A stretch of 64,000 nt of DNA from Comamonadaceae bacterium. GTDB taxonomy: Bacteria; Pseudomonadota; Gammaproteobacteria; Burkholderiales; Burkholderiaceae_C. The DNA lies in the NCBI GenBank assembly GCA_947476285.1, contig CANJPU010000005.1, positions 1-64,000 of the forward strand. The letters run 5' to 3'. Below are positions 26,970-35,219 of the stretch, piece after piece (the first letter of the stretch is position 1; each line of letters starts with the position of its first letter). The notes beneath the pieces were generated by a model. That model had not been told where the DNA came from. It worked only from the letters and a program-made list of their open reading frames with translations, and did no database searches. A program made the position numbers and the translations under genes.

Positions 26970-28271
26970 ATGAAGATACTGATCAAGAACGGCCGGGTGA
27001 TAGACCCTGCATCCAATTTCGATGAAATCTGCGACCTGTCGCTGGCTGCTGGCCGGGTCTTGTCGCTGGGCCCGGCGCCTGCGGGATTCGTGCCCAACAA
27101 AGTCATCGACGCCACCGGCTGCATTGTCGCGCCCGGCCTGGTGGACTTGGCCGTGCGCCTGCGCGAGCCCGGCCATGAGCATGAAGGCATGCTCGAGAGC
27201 GAGATGGCCGCCGCGGTGGCCGGCGGCGTGACCAGCCTGGTCTGCTTGCCCGACACCGACCCAGTGCTCGATGAGCCCGGCCTGGTCGAGATGCTCAAGT
27301 TCCGCGCCGAGAAGCTGCACCAGGCACGGGTCTTTCCGCTGGGCGCGCTCACCCGCAACCTGCAAGGCGAGATCCTCACCGAAATGGTGGAACTCACCGA
27401 AGCTGGCTGCGTGGGCTTTTCCCAGGCCGAGGTGCCGCTGGCCAACACCCAGGTACTGCAGCGCGCGCTGCAGTACGCATCCACCTACGGCTACACCGTG
27501 TGGCTGCGGCCGCAAGATTTGCACCTGGGGCGCGGCGTGGCAGCCAGCGGCCCGCTGGCAACCCGCCTGGGCTTGTCGGGCGTGCCGGTGGCCGCCGAAA
27601 CCATCGCGTTGCACACCATTTTTGAGCTGATCAAGTCAACCGGCACGCGGGTTCATCTGTGCCGCCTGAGCAGCGCGGCCGGCGTCGAACTGGTCCGCCA
27701 GGCCAAGGACCAGGGGCTGCCCGTCACCTGCGACGTCAGCATCCACTCGCTGCATCTGACCGACAATGACATCGGCTACTTCGACAGCCGCATGCGCCTC
27801 AACCCGGTGTTGCGCCAGCAGCGCGATCGCGACGCACTGCGCGATGGTTTGGCCGACGGCACCATCGATGCGCTGGTGTCCGACCACACCCCGGTCGATG
27901 AAGATGCCAAGACCCTGCCATTCGCCGAGGCCGAGCCCGGCGCGACTGGACTTGAGTTGCTGCTGAGCCTGGCACTCAAGTGGGGGCAGGAAAGCGGCGT
28001 GGGCCTGACGCGCGCGCTGGCCGTGCTCACCAGCGAGCCAGCGCGCGTGCTGGGCGCCGCGCTGGGCACGCTGCAGGCCAGCGCCGGCCAACTGGTCGAA
28101 GGCGGCATTGCCGATGTCTGCGTGCTCGACCCGCAGGCAGCCTGGACCGTGAGCGCCGATACCTTGCGCAGCCAGGGCAAGCACACACCGTTCTCGGGCT
28201 ACGAACTGCCTGGCCGCGTGCGCTGCACCATCGCCGCCGGCCAAGTCGCCTTCGAGGCGTGGGGTCGTTGA
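26970..28271 (+). CDS. pyrC': Inactive dihydroorotase-like subunit (pseudo-DHOase)
   Basis: This 433-residue protein has the dihydroorotase fold (MKILIKNGRVIDPASNFDEI, VSDHTPVDEDAKTLPF) but lacks the metal ligands. Where active enzymes have DxHxHxREPG it reads GLVDLAVRLREPGHEHEG, so both histidines are missing. By analogy with the non-catalytic PyrC' of Pseudomonas, it probably supports assembly of aspartate carbamoyltransferase rather than ring closure. A true pyrC should lie elsewhere in the genome. Confidence 0.9.
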   Translation: MKILIKNGRVIDPASNFDEICDLSLAAGRVLSLGPAPAGFVPNKVIDATGCIVAPGLVDLAVRLREPGHEHEGMLESEMAAAVAGGVTSLVCLPDTDPVLDEPGLVEMLKFRAEKLHQARVFPLGALTRNLQGEILTEMVELTEAGCVGFSQAEVPLANTQVLQRALQYASTYGYTVWLRPQDLHLGRGVAASGPLATRLGLSGVPVAAETIALHTIFELIKSTGTRVHLCRLSSAAGVELVRQAKDQGLPVTCDVSIHSLHLTDNDIGYFDSRMRLNPVLRQQRDRDALRDGLADGTIDALVSDHTPVDEDAKTLPFAEAEPGATGLELLLSLALKWGQESGVGLTRALAVLTSEPARVLGAALGTLQASAGQLVEGGIADVCVLDPQAAWTVSADTLRSQGKHTPFSGYELPGRVRCTIAAGQVAFEAWGR

Positions 28272-29008
28272 ATTTTTTGCACACCATCTGGAAGCTGTCG
28301 CGCGCGCTGGGCCATGCCCTGCGTGGCCTGGCAGTCATCTGGCTGGTGTTTCCGCGCTTGAACGAGCTGCAGCGCCAGGCACGGGTGCAAGCCTGGTCTC
28401 TCCATATGCTGGGCGTGTTGGGCGTGCAACTGGAACTACGCGGCAAGCCGCCCCAGGATGGCCCCGTGCTGCTGGTGGCCAACCATATTTCCTGGCTTGA
28501 CATTTTGGTGATGCACGCGGCGCGCTACTGCCGCTTCATCTCCAAAGCCGATGTCAAACGCTGGCCCTTGATCGGCACCCTGGCCACAGGCGGCGGAACC
28601 ATCTACATCGAGCGTGAGTCCAGGCGCGATGCCATGCGGGTGGTGCATCGCATGGCGCAAAGCCTCAAGGAAGGTGAGGTGGTGGCGGTGTTCCCGGAGG
28701 GCACTACCAGTGATGGCGTGAGTCTGCTGCCTTTCCATGCCAATTTGCTGCAGGCCGCCATCTCGGCCCATGCACCCGTGCAGCCAGTGGCACTGAGCTT
28801 TCTGGACAGCGCAACGCGGGCCATCAGCCTCACGCCCTGCTATGTGGGCGATGACACGCTGGTGGGCTCGCTGTGGCGCATGGTGGCCGGCCCTCCCATC
28901 ACGGCCGTGGTTCACTACGGCCAGCCAGAGCTGGCGCAGGGTCGTGATCGGCGGATCTGGGCAGCCGATTTGCGCCAGCAGGTGGAGCAGCTTCGGCGAG
29001 CCGACTGA
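28268..29008 (+). CDS. plsC: 1-acyl-sn-glycerol-3-phosphate acyltransferase
   Basis: This 246-residue membrane-associated acyltransferase makes phosphatidic acid. The start is inferred as the TTG at 28268 overlapping the pyrC' stop (TTGA); the track start at 27980 is inside pyrC'. It has a hydrophobic N-terminus, the NHISWLD catalytic block (HxxxxD), IYIERESRRDAM and FPEGTTSDG. Its 3' end overlaps the C-terminal extension of the convergent ABC ATPase by 110 bases. Confidence 0.9.
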   Translation: MNFLHTIWKLSRALGHALRGLAVIWLVFPRLNELQRQARVQAWSLHMLGVLGVQLELRGKPPQDGPVLLVANHISWLDILVMHAARYCRFISKADVKRWPLIGTLATGGGTIYIERESRRDAMRVVHRMAQSLKEGEVVAVFPEGTTSDGVSLLPFHANLLQAAISAHAPVQPVALSFLDSATRAISLTPCYVGDDTLVGSLWRMVAGPPITAVVHYGQPELAQGRDRRIWAADLRQQVEQLRRAD

Positions 29009-30152
29009 GTTGCTCGGACAGCACGATGGGCTGTACGTCCGAGGTGTGCTGACACGGCATCTGGCACAACTCATTGCCCTTGATCGGACAGGCGCGATTG
29101 AAGGTCACCACATGGTCCACCTGCGCGCGGATGCCGATCCATTCACCCAGCTTGTGATCGTGATGGCTGGGAACATGCGCCAACACAGTCTGCCCGCTGG
29201 CCAGGCGCAGGGTGTAGAGAAACTCGGACCCACGGAAGGCCTTGCGCATGATCTCGGCCTTGACCGGCGCCTCGTCGTCATGAACGATGTCGTCGGCGCG
29301 CAGCAGCACATCGCATTCACCTGAGGCAAATGCGCAGGGCAGGGGGCATTCGGCCACGTCGGTCAACTCACCCAGTGGCGTTTGCACCACCAATTGCTTG
29401 TTCACCTCACGCAGTGTGGCTGGGGCGAACACGCCGTGCCCGATGAAGTCGGCCACAAAACGCGTGGCCGGGCGGTGGTAGAGCGTATACGCATCGTCCC
29501 ACTGGTGCAGCCGGCCTTCGTTCATCACACCGATCACATCGCCAATGGCAAAGGCTTCCATCTGGTCGTGGGTCACGAACAAGGCGGTGGCCTTGGCGGC
29601 CTTGAGGATGCCGCGAATTTCATGCGCCAGTCGCTCGCGCAAATCGACATCCAGATTGGAGAAGGGCTCATCGAGCAGCAGCAACTGTGGCTCGGGTGCC
29701 AGGGCACGGGCCAGCGCCACCCGCTGCTGCTGCCCGCCCGATAGCTCATGCGGAAGCTGCCGCTCGATGCCTGGCAAACCCACCAGCTCAAGCACCTGCG
29801 CCACCCGGGCCGCGCGCTGCGCCTTGGGCAGCTTGTGCAGGCCGAAGGCCACATTGCGGCCGACGTCGATGTGGGGGAACAGCGCGTAGTCTTGGAACAC
29901 CATGCCGATGCGCCGTGACTCGGCCGGCACATGCACATCGGCGCTGCCCACCAGTTGGCCAGACACCCGCACCTGCCCTGCGCTCACCCGTTCAAGGCCG
30001 GCCACTGCGCGCAGCAGCGTGGTCTTGCCGCAGCCCGACGGCCCGATCAGCACCCCGATGTCGCCCGCGCGCAGGCCGAAGGAGACATCTTCAACCGCGT
30101 TTTGGCGCCCGCCGGGATACTGGACGCGAAGCTGGGACACTTCGACAAACAT
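28899..30152 (-). CDS. fbpC: Ferric-iron-type ABC transporter ATPase, extended C-terminus
   Basis: This protein of about 417 residues energises an iron(III)- or polyamine-like importer. The Walker A is GPSGCGKTTLL, the signature LSGGQQQRVALARAL and the Walker B LLLLDEPFSNLD. The TOBE domain seems to end near VVTFNRA. About 70 further residues, with a CPIKGNELCQMPC stretch, form a tail not usual for the roughly 350-residue family, and this part overlaps plsC. ATG 30152 is preferred over 30161. It is divergent from its permease gene, and no binding-protein gene is adjacent. Confidence 0.9.
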   Translation of the reverse strand: MFVEVSQLRVQYPGGRQNAVEDVSFGLRAGDIGVLIGPSGCGKTTLLRAVAGLERVSAGQVRVSGQLVGSADVHVPAESRRIGMVFQDYALFPHIDVGRNVAFGLHKLPKAQRAARVAQVLELVGLPGIERQLPHELSGGQQQRVALARALAPEPQLLLLDEPFSNLDVDLRERLAHEIRGILKAAKATALFVTHDQMEAFAIGDVIGVMNEGRLHQWDDAYTLYHRPATRFVADFIGHGVFAPATLREVNKQLVVQTPLGELTDVAECPLPCAFASGECDVLLRADDIVHDDEAPVKAEIMRKAFRGSEFLYTLRLASGQTVLAHVPSHHDHKLGEWIGIRAQVDHVVTFNRACPIKGNELCQMPCQHTSDVQPIVLSEQLSRLAEAAPPAGANRLPRSADHDPAPALAGRSEPRP

Positions 30153-30159
30153 GTGGCCC

Positions 30160-30177
30160 ATTGTAGGTATCTACAAT
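30160..30177. promoter_or_regulatory. Perfect inverted repeat in the fbpC-fbpB divergent promoter
   Basis: ATTGTAG-GTAT-CTACAAT is a perfect palindrome with 7-bp arms in the short gap between the divergent ABC genes. It contains TACAAT (-10-like) on both strands, so one repressor could control both directions. On the minus strand the hexamer ends 8 bases before ATG 30152, which would give a nearly leaderless fbpC mRNA. It does not resemble a Fur box. Confidence 0.5.
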
Positions 30178-30191
30178 TCCTGGTTGCTTCA

Positions 30192-31841
30192 ATGGGCCCT
30201 GCCCCCTCTATTGCCATGGTCTCGCGCCGGCTCCAAGATCTGCTTTTCCTGCTGCTGGCCTCGGTGCTGGTGTTGCCTGTGTTGGCTGTGCTGGCTTCCT
30301 GGCTGCAGTGGGACGCGACCACTGCACAGGTGCTGGGCGAGATGGCCAGCACCGTGTTGCCCGGCTATGTGGCGACCAGCCTGGGCTTGTGTCTGGTGGT
30401 GGGCGTTGGCGTGGCTGTGCTGGGCACGGCCACCGCAGCGGCCGTGACCTTGTTTGACTTTCCCGGCCGGCGCAGTTTCGAGTGGGCATTGCTGCTGCCC
30501 CTGGCCATGCCGGCCTATGTGGTGGCCTACGCCTACACTGATTTCCTTCAATTCGCAGGCCCCCTGCAGACCTGGGTGCGCGCCACCTTCGGCCTGCAAG
30601 GCCGGGTTTTTCCGGAAGTGCGCAGCTTCTGGGGCGCGGCTTGCGTCTTCATCGTCTCGCTCTACCCCTATGTCTATCTGCTTGCACGGGCTGCCTTGAG
30701 TGAGCGCGCCAGCCACCTGATGGAAGTCGCACGGCTGCTGGGCGCGCCGCTTGCGCGGCGGGTGCGGGAGGTGGCGCTGCCCTTGGCGCGGCCGGCCATT
30801 GCCGCCGGTGTGGCCCTGGCGCTGATGGAAACGCTGGCCGATTTCGGCGTCTCCAGCTACTTCGGAATCCAGACCTTCACCGCTGGCATCTACAAGGCCT
30901 GGCTGGCCCAGGACAACCGCATCGCTGCGGCGCAACTGGCCACCGTGCTGCTGCTCGTGGTGGCGGCCCTGCTGACGCTGGAGCGGCGCGCGCAGCGGCG
31001 CCTGCGCTTTGCAACACCGCGTGCAGGCAGGGCCGGATCGGCCGATGCACAGCCGGTGCGCCTGCAAGGCCGCGCCAGTGTGCTGGCCTGGTGGCTGTGC
31101 GCCTTGCCGATTCTGCTGGGCTTCGTGTTGCCGGTGCTGTTCATGCTGCGCCCGCTGGCGGCCGACTGGTCTGTATTGCCGTGGGATCGTTTCGTGCAGT
31201 GGTCATTCAACAGCATGCGGCTGGGGCTGATCAGTGCCGTGCTTGCAGTGGCGTTGGCGCTGCTGATGGGTTTTTGCCTGCGGCGCTCACCTGATGTGGT
31301 GACGCGCGGGGTGGTGCAGCTCGCCGGCCTGGGCTACGCCGTGCCGGGAGCGGTGATTGTGGTGGGCTTGTTGCTGCCAGTGGGCTGGTTGCAGTCTGCG
31401 CGGCCTGAATGGGGTGTGGGCGGCTGGGTCACTGCAACTGTGCTGGGCCTGGTCTGGGCTTATCTGGTGCGCTTTGTCTCGGTGGCGCTGCAGTCGGTGC
31501 AAAGCGGCTATGCGCGCATCCCCGCCAGCCTGGACGACAGCGCGCGCATGCTGGGCACGGCGGGGCTGGCGCTGCTGGTGCGGGTGCACTGGCCGCTGCT
31601 GCGCCGCTCCAGCCTGGCCGCGGCACTGCTGGTGTTTGTGGACGTGATGAAGGAGCTGCCCGCCACCATGGTGCTGCGGCCCTTCAACACCGACACGCTG
31701 GCGGTGGTGGCCTACCAGCTCGCCCGCGACGAACGCCTGGGCGAGGCAGCCCTGCCCTCGCTGGCTTTGGTGCTGGTTGGCTTGCTGCCGGTGATGCTGC
31801 TCAGCCGCACCTTGCGATCGAATGCGCCCGCCTCGGCGTGA
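30192..31841 (+). CDS. fbpB: Ferric-iron-type ABC transporter permease (two-domain)
   Basis: This inner-membrane permease of about 549 residues has two fused six-helix BPD_transp_1 domains, as in FbpB/SfuB. Hydrophobic helices start at LLFLLLASVLVLPVLAVLAS. The EAA-type loops are visible near VARLLGAPLARRVREVALPL and SARMLGTAGLALLVRVHWPL. The second half ends in a typical PMVLRPFNTDTLAVVAYQLA-like segment (TMVLRPFNTDT). The start is ATG 30192 or 30216; neither has a clear ribosome-binding site. It ends 11 bases before a convergent small gene. Confidence 0.9.
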   Translation: MGPAPSIAMVSRRLQDLLFLLLASVLVLPVLAVLASWLQWDATTAQVLGEMASTVLPGYVATSLGLCLVVGVGVAVLGTATAAAVTLFDFPGRRSFEWALLLPLAMPAYVVAYAYTDFLQFAGPLQTWVRATFGLQGRVFPEVRSFWGAACVFIVSLYPYVYLLARAALSERASHLMEVARLLGAPLARRVREVALPLARPAIAAGVALALMETLADFGVSSYFGIQTFTAGIYKAWLAQDNRIAAAQLATVLLLVVAALLTLERRAQRRLRFATPRAGRAGSADAQPVRLQGRASVLAWWLCALPILLGFVLPVLFMLRPLAADWSVLPWDRFVQWSFNSMRLGLISAVLAVALALLMGFCLRRSPDVVTRGVVQLAGLGYAVPGAVIVVGLLLPVGWLQSARPEWGVGGWVTATVLGLVWAYLVRFVSVALQSVQSGYARIPASLDDSARMLGTAGLALLVRVHWPLLRRSSLAAALLVFVDVMKELPATMVLRPFNTDTLAVVAYQLARDERLGEAALPSLALVLVGLLPVMLLSRTLRSNAPASA

Positions 31842-31852
31842 CGGTGCTCTGG

Positions 31853-32071
31853 CTAGCGGCCGTCTGGCGCGGTACCCGATTTCCTGAACACGATTTCGCC
31901 GGTGGGCACATGCACCACCCGGATCTCCTGGCCCCAGGGCTGAGTGTCTGACTTGGCCGCCATCGCGACGGCCACATCGCGACTGCTGAAGAAGTACTGC
32001 CGGGAGCCAGAGCCCGGAAGCAGCCGGCCCAAGATGGGATGGCTGCTTTCAACGCGGAAATCGCTCGACAT
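31853..32071 (-). CDS. Small protein of unknown function (72 residues)
   Basis: This gene is called as MSSDFRVESSHPILGRLLPG..., with a good ribosome-binding site GAGGAGAACAAC before the ATG at 32071; the upstream part of the track ORF is not needed. It is soluble, with no signal peptide, cysteines or membrane segment, and contains a VVHVPTGEIVFRK beta-like stretch. I do not recognise a family. It is divergent from the acyl-CoA synthetase gene and convergent with fbpB. Confidence 0.7.
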   Translation of the reverse strand: MSSDFRVESSHPILGRLLPGSGSRQYFFSSRDVAVAMAAKSDTQPWGQEIRVVHVPTGEIVFRKSGTAPDGR

Positions 32072-32185
32072 GTTGTTCTCCTCGTCTGGTGCCTTGCTTT
32101 GAGGCCTCGTACATATTGCATGGTAGGCCGCCCACACGACAGCGGCATGACGCATCTGCAAGATTGGCGTCAATGGCGTAACCAC

Positions 32186-32214
32186 TTGTGTATTGTGTAC
32201 CAACGGCTTATATG
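32186..32214 (+). promoter_or_regulatory. Possible promoter of the acyl-CoA synthetase gene
   Basis: TTGTGT and TATATG are separated by 17 bases in the divergent gap 32072-32336. The -35 match is weak (three of six) and the -10 moderate. The TetR-type palindrome at 32281 would lie about 60 bases downstream of the predicted transcription start. Apart from this and the palindrome I see nothing else in the gap. Confidence 0.3.
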
Positions 32215-32280
32215 AGTCGTTCGGTTTTCGTCATTCGGTCTTGCAGTGTGTGATGCTGCGATGCGTGATGAGCGGATCGA

Positions 32281-32298
32281 CTAATGAAGTAACATTAG
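32281..32298. promoter_or_regulatory. Predicted TetR operator, copy 1
   Basis: CTAATG-AAGTAA-CATTAG is a perfect inverted repeat with 6-bp arms, 38 bases upstream of the acyl-CoA synthetase ATG. The same arms and spacing recur at 35142-35159 in front of the ferredoxin gene. The only regulator gene in between is the TetR gene at 34447. Confidence 0.6.
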
Positions 32299-32336
32299 TG
32301 AAGCGCCGCCGCAAGCGCTCGAACCAAAGACCATCG

Positions 32337-34454
32337 ATGAACCCCCTGCGCGCCCTGTTGTCCCCGGCATCCGTCGTCATCATCGGCGCATCGGCTGACC
32401 CCAACAAGGTCAACGGCAGGCCCATCCGCAACCTTCGGCGCGACGGCTTTGCCGCCAGGGTGTATCTGGTCAACCCCAAGTATTCCGACATCCTGGGCTA
32501 CCCTTGTTTTCCCGACCTGGACAGCCTGCCCGAGGTGCCCGAACTGGGTGTGGTCGGCGTCGCTGCGCAGGGCGCGCGCGAGGTGGTGGCGGCCCTTGGC
32601 GCCAAAGGAGTCAAGACCGCCATCGTCTGGAGTTCGGGCTTTGGTGAGATGGGGCCTGCGGGCAAACAGCTGGAGGAAGATCTGGTCGCGACAGCGCGCC
32701 ATTGGGGCATGCGCATCCTGGGGCCCAACTCGCTGGGCCTGACCAATGCCTTCGAACGCATGCCCCTGACTTTCAGCCAGTATGCGGATGCGCCCTTGCA
32801 GGCTGGTCCGGTGGCCTTCGTCAGCCAGTCGGGCGCATTCGGCACGGCGGTGGCCACCGCCGCGCGCAGCCGGGGAATCGGGCTCGGGTATTTTGTGAGC
32901 ACAGGCAATCAGCCCGATGTGACAGTGGCCGCCGTGATCGAAGCAGTCCTTGATGACGAGCGCATCCGGGTGGTGGTGGCCTACATGGAAGGCCTGCCCG
33001 ACGGCTGCGCCTTCGTGGCGGCCGCGCGGCGGGCGCTTGCTCTGGGAAAACCCCTGGTGGTGGTCAAGGTGGGCCGACATCCGGCCGGCTCGCGCGCGGC
33101 GGTTTCGCACACCGGCTCGCTGGCCGGTGACGATGCGATATTCGACAGCGTCATTCGCCAGCATGGCGTGCTGCGGGCGGACAACGAAAGCCATGCGCTC
33201 GACCTCGTCTCGGCGCTGGTCAGCTGCCCCATTCCTGTGCTGAGCCAATCCGGTGCCGGTGCTTCGACGGGTGGCGTGGGCCTGATCACCGTCTCGGGTG
33301 GCGCGGGCGTGATGATGGCCGATCTGGCTGAAGAGCTTGGCCTGGTCGTGCCCACGCTTTTGGCCGACACGCAGGCCCGGCTCTGTGGCGTGCTGCGCGG
33401 CTTTGCCGCCACCGGCAACCCAGTGGATGTCACCGGCCAGAGCATCGAAGATGTCACCATCTTCCAGCGCAGCCTGGACATCGTGCTGGACGACCCGCAA
33501 GTGGCCGTGTGCGTCATCTGGGTTCAGTTGCTGCATGCCAAGGCCGATCAGTTGGTCGACCTGCTTGTCCAATGCAAGCAGCGCGCGCTAAAGCCTTTCA
33601 TTCTGTGCTGGCTGAATTCTCCGCCTGCCGCTGTCCAGCGCCTGCGCCAAGCCGGGGTGTGTGTGGTCGACAGCACGCTGGGTGGCATCCAGTGCGCGGC
33701 GGGGCTGCTGGAGCTGGGCCGTGCGCGGCTGCGCCACCTGGCCGAGCCTTCGCCCGCCCAAGCTGTGCGCGCGCTGGCGAACACCGGGGGTGCAACTGAA
33801 ATTGTCGGCTCGATGCAAGCGGCCGACATGCTTGGACAATGCGGCCTGGTGCTGGCCCCAACGCGCATGGCCACGCACGCGGATGGAGCCGCCACTGCCG
33901 CAGCCGCGCTTGGCTTTCCGGTGGCTCTGAAGATCGAGTCGCGCGACCTGCCGCACAAAACCGAGGCTGGCGGTGTGCTGCTCAACCTCAGTGACGAGGC
34001 GGCCGTGCGCGACGCATTCGCACGGGTGATGGCCAGCGCGCGGCTCTATAAAGGCGACGCCCGCATCGACGGTGTGCTGGTGCAGGCCATGCAACCCCAA
34101 GCCTGCGAGCTGGTGCTGGGCATCCAGCGTGACGCCTCGTTCGGTACCGTGGTGATGCTGGGCCTGGGCGGCATCTTCATAGAAGCCTTGCGCGACGTGG
34201 TGTTTGCCACCCCGCCGATTGGCCGCGAAGCTGCCCGTCACATGATCGGGCGCCTGCGCGGGCAGGTTGTGCTCGATGGCATCCGCGGCCGATCGCCGGT
34301 TGACCGCGAAGCGCTGATCGATGCGATCTGCGCCTTGTCGCAATTTGCACTGCAACACCCGCAAGTCTGCGAGCTCGATCTCAACCCAGTGTTTGCTTCT
34401 GCCCAGGGCGTGGTCGCGGTGGATTGGCTGATGGTGAGGGACCCGCATGCCTAA
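32337..34454 (+). CDS. NDP-forming acyl-CoA synthetase (acetyl-CoA synthetase ADP-forming type)
   Basis: This 705-residue ligase reversibly converts an acid, CoA and NTP to acyl-CoA and NDP. The start is ATG 32337 (MNPLRALLSPASVVIIGASA). The domains are an N-terminal CoA-binding Rossmann fold (1-130), succinyl-CoA-ligase-like domains carrying the phospho-acceptor His258 in AAVSHTGSLAGDDAIFDSV, and a C-terminal ATP-grasp part from about 480 (HKTEAGGVLLNL, MLGLGGIFIEALRDVVF, ELDLNPVFA). Its last 8 bases overlap the TetR gene. Acid substrate unknown; the oxidoreductase and acyl-CoA dehydrogenases downstream suggest an organic-acid catabolic pathway. Confidence 0.93.
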   Translation: MNPLRALLSPASVVIIGASADPNKVNGRPIRNLRRDGFAARVYLVNPKYSDILGYPCFPDLDSLPEVPELGVVGVAAQGAREVVAALGAKGVKTAIVWSSGFGEMGPAGKQLEEDLVATARHWGMRILGPNSLGLTNAFERMPLTFSQYADAPLQAGPVAFVSQSGAFGTAVATAARSRGIGLGYFVSTGNQPDVTVAAVIEAVLDDERIRVVVAYMEGLPDGCAFVAAARRALALGKPLVVVKVGRHPAGSRAAVSHTGSLAGDDAIFDSVIRQHGVLRADNESHALDLVSALVSCPIPVLSQSGAGASTGGVGLITVSGGAGVMMADLAEELGLVVPTLLADTQARLCGVLRGFAATGNPVDVTGQSIEDVTIFQRSLDIVLDDPQVAVCVIWVQLLHAKADQLVDLLVQCKQRALKPFILCWLNSPPAAVQRLRQAGVCVVDSTLGGIQCAAGLLELGRARLRHLAEPSPAQAVRALANTGGATEIVGSMQAADMLGQCGLVLAPTRMATHADGAATAAAALGFPVALKIESRDLPHKTEAGGVLLNLSDEAAVRDAFARVMASARLYKGDARIDGVLVQAMQPQACELVLGIQRDASFGTVVMLGLGGIFIEALRDVVFATPPIGREAARHMIGRLRGQVVLDGIRGRSPVDREALIDAICALSQFALQHPQVCELDLNPVFASAQGVVAVDWLMVRDPHA

Positions 34455-35118
34455 TCCCGCCACCACCGCTGCATCGCCACGCAGCGCGCGCGGCGATGCG
34501 GTGCGCAACCGCCTACTGGACGCCGCCGAGAAACTTTTCGCGGAGCAAGGCATCGACGCGGTATCGCTCAACAGCATCGCCCGTTATGCCAACCAGCTCA
34601 ACGCATCGGTGATGCAGTACCACTTTGGCTCCAAGACGGCGCTGATCGAGGCGATTCTGGATCGGCGCATGACAGATCTAAACCGGCGCCGCAATGAACT
34701 CATCGCCAACATCGATACCTCTGATCGCATGAACGCGCTGCGCCAGGTGGCCCAGGCTATGGTGCTGCCGTTCGCAGAGCATCTGTTCATTGAGGGCGGC
34801 AGCAGCTACCTTCGCTTCATCGCGCAAGTCAATTTCAACGCCGATAAAAGCGTATTCGAGATGGCGCGGGGCAAGAACGACAGCGCGGTGCGCAAGATCG
34901 CTGCACTGGTGCAGGAGATTTTGTCGGACATGAAATCGGATGTGGTTCGCCATCGGCTTGCGTTGGTGACCCACCTGGTGCTGTTCGGTGTGGGCGAGCG
35001 CGAGAAGCTGCGCATGGCGGGCAAGCAGTCGGGCGTGGCACGGCTGCGCACGGACGACTTCATCAATGATCTGGTCGAGATGATCGTGGGCGCCCTGAGC
35101 GCACCGGCTGTGCGTTGA
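34447..35118 (+). CDS. TetR/AcrR family transcriptional regulator
   Basis: This 223-residue repressor has its N-terminal helix-turn-helix at about residues 18-65 (LDAAEKLFAEQGIDAVSLNS, then MQYHFGSKTALIEAILDRRM), followed by a helical ligand-binding domain. The start codon overlaps the end of the acyl-CoA synthetase gene. It probably binds the CTAATG-N6-CATTA sites that flank it and releases them on binding an acyl-CoA or related inducer, by analogy with catabolic TetR proteins. Confidence 0.93.
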   Translation: MPNPATTAASPRSARGDAVRNRLLDAAEKLFAEQGIDAVSLNSIARYANQLNASVMQYHFGSKTALIEAILDRRMTDLNRRRNELIANIDTSDRMNALRQVAQAMVLPFAEHLFIEGGSSYLRFIAQVNFNADKSVFEMARGKNDSAVRKIAALVQEILSDMKSDVVRHRLALVTHLVLFGVGEREKLRMAGKQSGVARLRTDDFINDLVEMIVGALSAPAVR

Positions 35119-35143
35119 CAGGCGTGCCAGCGGCTGTTAGTCT
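35115..35143 (+). promoter_or_regulatory. Predicted promoter of the ferredoxin-oxidoreductase operon
   Basis: A perfect -35 TTGACA at 35115-35120 is followed after 17 bases by TAGTCT at 35138-35143. The -35 overlaps the TetR stop codon. The inverted repeat at 35142-35159 covers the end of the -10 and the expected start point, a classic repressor position. Confidence 0.5.
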
Positions 35144-35159
35144 AATGCGGCATCATTAA
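35142..35159. promoter_or_regulatory. Predicted TetR operator, copy 2
   Basis: CTAATG-CGGCAT-CATTAA shares both arms and the 6-base spacer length with the site at 32281, but the spacer sequence differs, so the arms look selected. It overlaps the predicted -10 and start point of the oxidoreductase operon. Confidence 0.6.
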
Positions 35160-35219
35160 TTGATAGTCGTTGCTGCATCCGGGGCGGCGGCTGGTCCTTT
35201 CAAGGAAGAGGTGAAAGCG

